Source: an uncultured Pseudomonadota bacterium (lineage in GTDB: Bacteria > SAR324 > NAC60-12). Taken from it: a stretch of DNA of 8,287 nucleotides. This document shows, one piece after another, positions 1 to 5,359 of the stretch. The notes below the pieces were generated by a model, which saw only the letters and a list, made by a program, of their open reading frames with translations, was not told where the DNA came from and made no database searches. The stretch is taken from contig CAJXNF010000105.1 in NCBI GenBank assembly GCA_913056375.1, positions 1 to 8,287 on the forward strand. Direction: 5' to 3'. How positions within the stretch are numbered: the first letter of the stretch is position 1; each line of letters starts with the position of its first letter. The position numbers were made by a program, and so were the translations under genes.

Positions 1-1668
1 TTTGGCTTTCGGCGAGCCGGGTTGGTTCAGCCAGTAAGAAGGATCACGCTCTTCATTCAGTCGCGGACCGCAACCACCGTAAACGTTGGCCGCTTCGTCA
101 GCCTTCTGCATACGTGACATGACCTGGTCCATTTCACCAGCCAGTCTGTCCATCGCCTCCTGGGGAGTAAACGCACCAGAGTTGACATCACCAATTTGCT
201 GCCACCAGATCTGGGCTAACTTTGGATAGTCTGGAACGTTAATTCCAGTTGGAGACCACGCAACTCGATCTGGAGATCGATAAAACTCTACAAGACCACC
301 CAACTGGGATGCTCTTTCCGTAAAGTGTTGATGGCGAACTGTACTGTCACGGATGAACGTTAAACGCACGTCACTCTTCTTGACATCAACTGTTTTGGAG
401 GTGACGAACTGAGCATACAACCAAGCAGCCTTTGCACGTTCAACTGGCGTAGACTTCAGAATGGTCCAGGAACCTACGTCCTGATAGCCAACTTTCTGTC
501 CTTCTTCCCAGTACGGACCATGTGGGCTTGGTGCCATTCTCCAAAGTGGTGTGCCGCTTTCATCAACTGTGTTGTTCCCATCAGCACGTGATTTCACCAT
601 GTCGGCTGTGAAAGCTGTGTACCAGAAAATTTGCTGGGCCACGTTACCCTGAGAAAGTGCTGGCAGTGACTGATAGAAATCGTATGATGCAGCCCCTGGA
701 GGTGCATAGGCTCTCAGCCACTCATCCCACTTGCGGATAGCATAAACTGCAGCGGGACCGTTTGCAGCACCACCACGACTTACGGAAGCACCTACGGGAT
801 TACAGCTACCAGCTTCCATGCGAATACCCCATTCATCAACAGGTATTCCATTTGGCTCGCCCTTAGAACCAGCCCCGGCCATGGACAACCATGCATCTGT
901 CATTCTCCAGCCCAAGTCTGGTGCACGCTTGCCATAGTCCATGTGCCCGTAAATCTGCACGCCATCAATGTTCTTCACATCATTCGAGAAGAACTCAGCA
1001 ATATCTTCGTAAGCAGACCAGTTGACTGGAACACCGAGATCATAGCCATACTTCTTTTTGAAAGCTGCTTGTAACTCTGGTCGGTCAAACCAATCCTTGC
1101 GGAACCAGTAAAGGTTAGCAAATTGCTGATCAGGCAATTGATACAAGTCTCCATCTGGACCCGTTGTAAACTGAACACCCATGAAATCATTGAGATCTAG
1201 GGTAGGCGAAGTAACATCCTTACCTTCTCCAGCCATGAAGTCAGTCAAGTTATAAGCCAACTGCAATCGGGAGTGTGTTCCAATCAAATCACTGTCGTTC
1301 ACATACGCATCGTAAAGATTTCGCTTGGTTTGCATCTGGGTCTGGACAGCTTGAACAACTTCCCCTTCCCCCAGCAACTGATGGTTCACTTTAATGCCAG
1401 TGATTTCTTCAAATGCTTTGGTCAGGACTTTGGACTCATAAGAGTGAGTCGGAATTGTTTCTGACAGAACATTGATCTCCATACCTTTGAAAGGCTCAGC
1501 TGCTTTGATGAACCATTCCATTTCAGCCATCTGCTCAGCTTTGGAAAAAGCAGAGGGCTGGAATTCACTGTTGATCCAGCGTTCTGCCTCTGGCTTTCCA
1601 GCCATCGCAGTGAAGGCACTCATCGTCAGCGCTAACGCTGCGCTCATAAAGAGCTTACTAAATCTCAT
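1..1668 (-). CDS. glpV: Glycerol-type ABC transporter periplasmic substrate-binding protein (GlpV-like), 3' end outside window
   Basis: This reading frame gives 556 residues and is still open at position 1. I identified it by its close resemblance, recalled from the family, to rhizobial GlpV, the periplasmic receptor of the GlpSTPQUV glycerol importer. Residues 1-23 form a Sec signal peptide: basic start, hydrophobic core, then AMA before Gly24. Family-like blocks include MEINVLSETIPTHSYESKV (63-81), YQLPDQQFANLYWFR (176-190), VPVNWSAYEDIAEFF (213-227), YGHMDYGK (240-247) and VGYQDVGSWT (393-402). The end DPSYWLNQPGSPKAK (542-556) matches the usual C-terminus, so probably only 10-25 residues are missing. 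There is no lipobox cysteine, so it is soluble. The start is set by a perfect AGGAGG at 1675-1680, 6 nt before ATG. The permease and ATPase genes would lie beyond the left edge. Glycerol is inferred from homology; another polyol is possible. Confidence 0.87.
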   Translation of the reverse strand, partial: MRFSKLFMSAALALTMSAFTAMAGKPEAERWINSEFQPSAFSKAEQMAEMEWFIKAAEPFKGMEINVLSETIPTHSYESKVLTKAFEEITGIKVNHQLLGEGEVVQAVQTQMQTKRNLYDAYVNDSDLIGTHSRLQLAYNLTDFMAGEGKDVTSPTLDLNDFMGVQFTTGPDGDLYQLPDQQFANLYWFRKDWFDRPELQAAFKKKYGYDLGVPVNWSAYEDIAEFFSNDVKNIDGVQIYGHMDYGKRAPDLGWRMTDAWLSMAGAGSKGEPNGIPVDEWGIRMEAGSCNPVGASVSRGGAANGPAAVYAIRKWDEWLRAYAPPGAASYDFYQSLPALSQGNVAQQIFWYTAFTADMVKSRADGNNTVDESGTPLWRMAPSPHGPYWEEGQKVGYQDVGSWTILKSTPVERAKAAWLYAQFVTSKTVDVKKSDVRLTFIRDSTVRHQHFTERASQLGGLVEFYRSPDRVAWSPTGINVPDYPKLAQIWWQQIGDVNSGAFTPQEAMDRLAGEMDQVMSRMQKADEAANVYGGCGPRLNEERDPSYWLNQPGSPKAK

Positions 1669-1701
1669 TATCTTCCTCCTTTTAGGGGGTACGAATTCCA
1701 A

Positions 1702-1737
1702 AATGCCAAAAAAATTTCAGTTCAGCAGAATGCCAAA
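1702..1737 (-). repeat. Pair of 9-bp direct repeats in the glpV leader
   Basis: TTTGGCATT occurs twice on the minus strand, at 1729-1737 and 1702-1710, 27 bp start to start. Both lie between the predicted transcription start and the Shine-Dalgarno site of glpV, a position suited to a repressor or to an RNA element. The copies are exact. No known operator is recognised in them. Confidence 0.4.
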
Positions 1738-1760
1738 CTGCTTATGTGACACGGGGCCTT

Positions 1761-1800
1761 ACCATGCAATCGAATCTGACTTTTGTCAATTTTTTTTTCT
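1761..1800 (-). promoter_or_regulatory. Probable sigma70-type promoter of glpV
   Basis: On the minus strand a perfect TTGACA (1784-1789) lies 17 nt from CATGGT (1761-1766), a weak -10 hexamer. A one-base shift gives a TGC-extended ATGGTA. An almost pure A tract (1790-1800) directly upstream of the -35 resembles an UP element. Transcription would begin near 1754, leaving a leader of about 85 nt before the glpV start. The -35 and spacing are seen directly; activity is inferred. Confidence 0.55.
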
Positions 1801-1838
1801 ATTGAGCAAAACAACATGAATTTTGTTCGCTTAGAAAT
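1795..1838. repeat. Hairpin repeat, copy 1
   Basis: A T-rich tract followed by ATTGAGCAAA and, after an AT-rich loop, TTCGCTTAG. The outer arms TGAGC and GCTTA pair with one G-U wobble, and AAC pairs with GTT inside an unpaired step. The element resembles 2464-2508 in the same orientation, about three quarters identical by eye over 1801-1838. It lies just upstream of the glpV -35 and shares its T tract with the A tract of that promoter. Because the T tract precedes the hairpin on the plus strand, it is not an intrinsic terminator for either strand. Confidence 0.5.
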
Positions 1839-1933
1839 CTTTTGAAAAGAGAATGTGCTGGACATGAAGGCAGGCGAAAGAGAAGCAGTCGGTCAAGAAT
1901 TTCGTTGACCAACTACTTTTGAAATCAGAACAA
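1839..1933. other. Short gap with no recognised feature
   Basis: Between hairpin repeat copy 1 and the end of the 56-residue frame I see only a 14-codon plus-strand frame starting at 1864, too short to support, and no terminator with a U run for the minus-strand genes to its right. Confidence 0.4.
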
Positions 1934-2104
1934 CTAGCGGTGAATACTTTGCTCCAGAAAAGATCTACTTTCTGGCGAAAGCCATTCTTGTTGATCTTCG
2001 ATTAGTAGGTTCCATTCCTCCATCAAAAATGAAGGGGAGGGTTCGTTACTGCAGGCTTGACGCATAAACCTGCAAAATTCCTTGAAGTGCAGTGCATCTC
2101 GCAT
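1934..2104 (-). CDS. Hypothetical small protein, 56 residues (possibly the 3' part of a frameshifted gene)
   Basis: I do not recognise this protein. It starts MRDALHFKEFCRFMRQAC and ends PESRSFLEQSIHR. The composition is protein-like: two Trp, many Glu and Gln, two Cys, no membrane segment. The predicted character is a small acidic, mostly helical cytoplasmic protein. No good Shine-Dalgarno precedes the ATG at 2104. The frame stays open upstream to a TAA at 2207-2209 and reads plausibly there (SFILTSDETII before Met1) but contains no ATG, GTG or TTG start. In the neighbouring frame an ATG at 2205 opens MQLYLTNRSVNGMAVRTKAQ and stops at 2125; joining that frame to this one by a -1 shift near 2130 would give about 90 residues. 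The gene may therefore be intact and short, frameshifted, or spurious. It lies between the PLP enzyme and glpV on the same strand. Confidence 0.4.
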   Translation of the reverse strand: MRDALHFKEFCRFMRQACSNEPSPSFLMEEWNLLIEDQQEWLSPESRSFLEQSIHR

Positions 2105-2174
2105 AATGATGGTCTCATCTGAAGTTAATATGAATGAGTCACATCCTGTGCTTTCGTCCTGACTGCCATTCCAT

Positions 2175-2192
2175 TGACTGATCGATTTGTCA
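2175..2192. promoter_or_regulatory. 18-bp palindrome, candidate operator
   Basis: TGACTGATCGATTTGTCA is symmetric about its centre: TGAC and GTCA arms with a central ATCGAT, 14 of 18 positions palindromic. It lies 42 bp before the plus-strand small gene at 2234 and upstream of the minus-strand small gene at 2104, where a regulator of a divergent pair would bind. TTGACT and TTGTCA, both -35-like, sit at its two ends, but I find no well-spaced -10. Its function is inferred from symmetry and position only. Confidence 0.3.
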
Positions 2193-2233
2193 GATAAAGC
2201 TGCATTTTATGTTCCACTATTTGGAAAAATGTT

Positions 2234-2419
2234 ATGGCTGAAAAGCGAATGACCAAGTTGAACCCGCTCATCAAGCCTCCAAATCCAATGGATCTAGAAG
2301 ATGATATTTTCATTCCTGAAGATGAAGAAAGTTTCCTGAGGGAGCAACAATTGGAGCAATTGAGGAAGGAGCCGAAGCGAACACTTCGGCTTGTCAAACG
2401 CTGGTTAAGGGAAAGCTAG
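2234..2419 (+). CDS. Hypothetical small charged protein, 61 residues, with a FliF-tail-like C-terminus
   Basis: The protein is soluble and highly charged. It has a basic, proline-containing N-terminus (KLNPLIKPPNPM, 8-19), an acidic stretch (DLEDDIFIPEDEESF, 20-34), then a basic amphipathic helix ending LRKEPKRTLRLVKRWLRES (43-61). That end resembles the last residues of flagellar MS-ring FliF, which bind FliG (pattern: acidic-x-Pro, about six residues, then R-x-W-hydrophobic). This is an inference from pattern only; the protein lacks the membrane and ring-building domains of FliF, and no other flagellar gene is present. A weak GGAA lies about 9 nt before the ATG. An overlapping minus-strand frame at 2125-2397 is Ser/Arg-rich in the overlap and looks like its shadow. 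The stop codon abuts the ATG of a 28-codon frame. Confidence 0.45.
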   Translation: MAEKRMTKLNPLIKPPNPMDLEDDIFIPEDEESFLREQQLEQLRKEPKRTLRLVKRWLRES

Positions 2420-2506
2420 ATGTTTGCAGGACCTAACTGGCAATTCTGGCTTCTGGTGCTTTTCTTTTTATTGAGCAAACCACTATTGTTTTGGTTCGCT
2501 CAGTAA
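2420..2506 (+). CDS. Possible 28-residue hydrophobic membrane peptide (doubtful)
   Basis: The ATG directly follows the TAG of the 61-residue gene (TAGATG), and an AAGGGA at 2407-2412 lies 7 nt upstream as a fair Shine-Dalgarno site. The peptide begins MFAGPNWQFWLLVLFFLLSK and would be a single membrane span. Against it, its second half coincides with copy 2 of a DNA hairpin repeat whose other copy has no open reading frame, so its hydrophobic residues may simply reflect the T-rich repeat. Confidence 0.2.
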   Translation: MFAGPNWQFWLLVLFFLLSKPLLFWFAQ

Positions 2507-2508
2507 AT
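2464..2508. repeat. Hairpin repeat, copy 2, directly after the PLP enzyme gene
   Basis: Arms TGAGCAAACC (2472-2481) and GGTTCGCTCA (2493-2502) pair over 10 bp with one A-C mismatch and an 11-nt loop. The T-rich tract lies on the left, as in copy 1 at 1795-1838. It begins within 3 nt of the stop codon of the PLP enzyme gene, so as minus-strand RNA it would be a 3'-end hairpin. It would be followed by an A-rich rather than a U-rich run, so a standard intrinsic terminator is not supported; it may protect the transcript end or be an intergenic repeat. Confidence 0.5.
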
Positions 2509-2510
2509 TT

Positions 2511-4238
2511 CTACGAAGTTCGAAATCCTCTCTCCAAAGCCGCAAAGACCTGATCCAAATTTTTCTCAGAGCCTACTGCGAGTCGTACCAGGTATCTTGA
2601 AATCCGTAGCTCCTCCAGTTCTTGGTCGCTAGCCTGATAATGGGCTAGCATGGCATAAGGGCAAAGCATCGAGGTGTTGGAGCCAAGACCAGGAGCCTTA
2701 TGAAGAGGCCGAAGGTCTGCATCATAGAAGCGGCGGATTCCATCAAGGCTATCATTCTGCAAAACAAAGCTGATGAGGCTGCCAGACCCCTTCAACAACT
2801 TCTTTGCCAATTGATGACTGGAATGGGATGGTAATTGGTTGAAACTCACAGAGCGGACTTTTGGATGAGCTTCCAGAAATTGAGCAACCCGAATTCCATT
2901 AGCATTGAAGCGCTCCATCCGCTGAGGAAAATCTTTTATACAGTCAGCCAAGGCAAGGACCTCCCATGGTGACATGAAGTTTTGCCATTCACCCTGAAAA
3001 GACTTCAACTGTTCAGACCAATATCCCTGACGAGTCAGTAGGGCTCCGCCCCCGTGCTGGTTGTTTCCACATAGGTATTTTGCCGTGCTGTGGATCACCA
3101 TGTCTGCTCCCCATACGAGCGGTTGAGCGTTAGTCGGTCCAGCCAGCGTGTTATCAACAATTACAGGGATCCCATATTTTTTTGCAATCGACTGAATTCT
3201 TGGGATATCCGGTAATTCTCCGAGTGGATTCGTAATACTTTCCGTGACAATCCCCGCAACAGATTTGTCTTTGAGAGCCTCTTCGAGTTGTTCTAACTCA
3301 TCGGTATTCAGAAAAATCGGTTCACCGTTCCCTCCCCTCCACTTATCAAACATTAATAGGGAGTAGGTATCCGTGTAGAGTAATCCTATGGCTACAAAGC
3401 GTTTGGGTTGTTTGCTTTGGCATCGCCTTCTTGCCAACTCCATTGCAGTCACGACTGCATTCATCCCTGAAGGGAATAGAAAACATTCGTCTGCCTCTTC
3501 CCACTCAATCAGTTGAGCACAGATTTTTTCGGTAGCTTTTAATGTAGATGAAGCAGGGGCCACTTCATCATTTTTCCAAGCAGCGATGTTTCTGACAGAA
3601 AGCAAGGCTCCTCTTCGCTTTCGCAATTGGAAGAGTCCCTCCATCAAATCATAGTGCTGGCCTAGGACAACCCCACCGGGTGTTCCTATTTTTTCCATAC
3701 TACCAACCCAAAACTCGTTGTCTTGTTGGATTGGCAATGGCGCAAAAGACTTCGTTGAATACCAGATAATCTGGTCATGCTCAGTATGCTGATCTTCGTC
3801 TAGCCATTCGTTTCTTTGATCAGCACCCAAATCAGGAATAATCCAGAGTCGTGATTCCATCGAATCAGATCCAACAGATTTCCACTCTTTCAGCCAAGAA
3901 GGTAGAGGCTCTTGTAATTTCCAGGCAATGCTTAGATTCGGCTGTTTGATCAATAGGAAATCGATCAACTCGCGCAAAGCACTTTGCACAGAAACAAAAG
4001 CCAGGGCTCTTGCAACCTTGTGTTTCCGTTGGAGGGATTGCTGCCACTCGTACAAGGCAGGGCGGTCCACCATTCGGTAGTATCCCCAACTCAGGCGACA
4101 GCGATTTTCTTCATAGTCTATGACTGTCTGCAAGTCTGGCATTTCCGCAGTGGTGCCATAGTCTTGACCACCAACTGGCTCTAAAAAGCGCACAGGTCTG
4201 GCGTCTTGCTTAGCAGAGGCAGAAGAATCCGTTGTCAT
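2511..4238 (-). CDS. Long-form cystathionine gamma-synthase-like PLP enzyme (Cys/Met metabolism family), 575 residues
   Basis: The C-terminal part (about 215-575) is a complete Cys/Met-metabolism PLP domain. It shows FPSGM (255-259, phosphate loop), LYTDTYSLL (287-295, with Tyr288 likely at the ring-stacking position), ESITNPLGELPDI (333-345), VDNT with Asp362 for the pyridine nitrogen, HSTAK with catalytic Lys387, GLGSNTSM (517-524), and LVRLAVG with Arg552 for the substrate carboxylate. The expected reaction joins an activated homoserine with cysteine or sulfide in methionine synthesis; the exact thiol and acyl group cannot be told. The protein is about 180 residues longer than usual. The extension (VIDYEEN at 39-45, GYYRMVD at 52-58) recalls the long fungal Str2/Met7-type enzymes. 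After Lys387 the usual GHSD is GNNQ. No clear Shine-Dalgarno precedes the ATG; the gene starts 20 nt after the small membrane protein gene and probably ends the operon. Confidence 0.87.
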   Translation of the reverse strand: MTTDSSASAKQDARPVRFLEPVGGQDYGTTAEMPDLQTVIDYEENRCRLSWGYYRMVDRPALYEWQQSLQRKHKVARALAFVSVQSALRELIDFLLIKQPNLSIAWKLQEPLPSWLKEWKSVGSDSMESRLWIIPDLGADQRNEWLDEDQHTEHDQIIWYSTKSFAPLPIQQDNEFWVGSMEKIGTPGGVVLGQHYDLMEGLFQLRKRRGALLSVRNIAAWKNDEVAPASSTLKATEKICAQLIEWEEADECFLFPSGMNAVVTAMELARRRCQSKQPKRFVAIGLLYTDTYSLLMFDKWRGGNGEPIFLNTDELEQLEEALKDKSVAGIVTESITNPLGELPDIPRIQSIAKKYGIPVIVDNTLAGPTNAQPLVWGADMVIHSTAKYLCGNNQHGGGALLTRQGYWSEQLKSFQGEWQNFMSPWEVLALADCIKDFPQRMERFNANGIRVAQFLEAHPKVRSVSFNQLPSHSSHQLAKKLLKGSGSLISFVLQNDSLDGIRRFYDADLRPLHKAPGLGSNTSMLCPYAMLAHYQASDQELEELRISRYLVRLAVGSEKNLDQVFAALERGFRTS

Positions 4239-4258
4239 GTTAGGAATAATCTAGAGGA

Positions 4259-4441
4259 TCAGCGCAGTTGACTGCGCAACTCATCAAGGAATTGCCGATG
4301 TGATGCTCTTATTTTGAAAACCAGACGGATTTGTCTGATTGCCAATAACAAAAACAAGAGGCTTAGGCATCCCATCAGGGAAAGGGACAGCAGAGGAGGA
4401 AAGCTCAACAGCCAATCGCTCAATGCTTGAAAATGGCTCAT
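4259..4441 (-). CDS. Small single-span membrane protein, 60 residues
   Basis: I do not recognise the family. Residues about 10-36 are hydrophobic and Leu-rich (SFPPLLSLSLMGCLSLLFLL at 14-33), enough for one membrane helix. The C-terminal third is basic (RQIRLVFKIRASHRQ, 36-50), so by the positive-inside rule it should face the cytoplasm as an amphipathic tail ending SQLR. Its ATG overlaps the stop codon of the ldcA-like gene by 4 nt (ATGA at 4438-4441) and no Shine-Dalgarno is evident, so translation probably depends on ribosomes finishing the upstream gene. The overlap and plausible topology argue that it is real. Confidence 0.6.
   Translation of the reverse strand: MSHFQALSDWLLSFPPLLSLSLMGCLSLLFLLLAIRQIRLVFKIRASHRQFLDELRSQLR
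4262..4277 (-). other. GC-rich hairpin at the 3' end of the small membrane gene
   Basis: GCGCAG and CTGCGC pair perfectly over 6 bp around a TCAA tetraloop on the minus strand. The hairpin spans the last codons of the 60-residue gene and sits about 24-39 nt before the PLP enzyme start. No U run follows, so it is not an intrinsic terminator. It could tune readthrough, processing or translation of the PLP enzyme gene, or be chance. Confidence 0.3.
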
Positions 4442-5358
4442 GTAGCTAAAGGTTCGTTGTTTTTAAAATGAATGGCATTCTGCTGAGCATCCAACTCAGC
4501 CCATTGTCCTAACAAAAGCGGATGATTGATCTCTCCATGCCCATGAGGCAAGCCAATTGCCATTGGAAGATTCAAATCGCCGAGTACGTCCAGCAAAACA
4601 TCCTTAACTTGCTCCGGGGTACCACATTCTACGAATTCACCAAAAACAAAAGCCCGGACTTTTTCAAATTGACCACTTTGTCGCATTTGGGTCAGCATTC
4701 GATCCAAACGATAAGGCGCTTCGTAAACTTCCTCAAGAAAAAGAATTGAATCCGCTAAATCTAGTTGGGCTTCAGTTCCCAAGGCAGAAAGGATTACAGA
4801 GAGGCAACCCCCACTGAGCCTGCCTTTGGCGGATTCTGGTTTTTGCAAGAATTGGACAGGAGTGGAGGGAGATTCGGATTTGAAAAGAACACCCTTCAGG
4901 GCTTCGCGGTTCTTATCTGCCTGGGGACCACCAACAAACTGTGGGGAGGCCAGCGTCGGCCCATGGCAAACCAACCAATCCGTGTGGCGTTGGAGGTAAT
5001 GAAGTAGTAGGGAACAGTCGCTGAATCCAACGAGCCATTTTGGTTGTTGGTGCCAGGAAGTTGGCTGAAGCAATGGCAGTAGTCGAGCGACTCCGTAGCC
5101 TCCTCTAATGCAAAAGACCGCTCGAACTTTCTCATCTTCCAGTTGTTGTTGGAATTCGGCAGCTCGATCTTGATCAGTACCTGCCAGATGCAAATGCGAG
5201 CGGGTCAGTTCAGGAGTATAGATTACTTGAAGGCCCCAATCTTCCTCCAAGATTTGAAAGGCTTGCTCAGCTAAACGCTGTTGCTCTGGCCTCAATTGAG
5301 ATGAAGGTGCCACAACCGCCACGGCATCTCCTGGCTGAAGCGGGAGTGGGCGTATCAT
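4438..5358 (-). CDS. ldcA: LD-carboxypeptidase, peptidase family S66
   Basis: LdcA-type enzymes cleave the terminal D-alanine from L-Lys- or meso-DAP-containing tetrapeptides during murein recycling in the cytoplasm; the related MccF proteins degrade microcin C-like compounds. At 306 residues it is full length for the family. The start LQPGDAVAVVAPSS (7-20) and CIRGGYGVARLLPLL (83-97) are typical. The Ser-Glu-His triad is visible: nucleophile Ser113 in GFSD (111-114), Glu209 in FLEEVYEAPYRLDRML (207-222), and His274 in PHGHG (271-275). No signal peptide is seen, as expected for a cytoplasmic enzyme. The ATG is 1 nt after the ilvN stop, without a strong Shine-Dalgarno, and the 3' end overlaps the next gene by 4 nt. 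An MccF-like role cannot be excluded from sequence alone. Confidence 0.92.
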   Translation of the reverse strand: MIRPLPLQPGDAVAVVAPSSQLRPEQQRLAEQAFQILEEDWGLQVIYTPELTRSHLHLAGTDQDRAAEFQQQLEDEKVRAVFCIRGGYGVARLLPLLQPTSWHQQPKWLVGFSDCSLLLHYLQRHTDWLVCHGPTLASPQFVGGPQADKNREALKGVLFKSESPSTPVQFLQKPESAKGRLSGGCLSVILSALGTEAQLDLADSILFLEEVYEAPYRLDRMLTQMRQSGQFEKVRAFVFGEFVECGTPEQVKDVLLDVLGDLNLPMAIGLPHGHGEINHPLLLGQWAELDAQQNAIHFKNNEPLAT

Positions 5359-5359
5359 C

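Noticed and set aside
1472..1819. 115-codon plus-strand frame over the glpV start and promoter
   Set aside because: It is antisense to the signal peptide, Shine-Dalgarno site and promoter of a clear gene, and its end arises from the T-rich repeat.
1864..1908. 14-codon plus-strand frame (MKAGEREAVGQEFR)
   Set aside because: Too short, no Shine-Dalgarno site, no partner; not distinguishable from chance.
2050..2074. TGCAGG/CCTGCA inverted repeat as a terminator
   Set aside because: The 6-bp stem lies inside the 56-codon frame, has a 13-nt loop and no U run on either strand.
2125..2397. 90-codon minus-strand frame
   Set aside because: Most of it is a Ser/Arg-rich mirror of the plus-strand 61-codon gene and lacks protein-like composition there. 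Only its last part, from the ATG at 2205, is kept as a possible piece of a frameshifted gene.
2464..2508. Hairpin copy 2 as a rho-independent terminator of the ilvB operon
   Set aside because: In the direction of transcription the stem is followed by an A-rich, not a U-rich, run, so the standard criterion fails. A non-standard 3' end role is left open.
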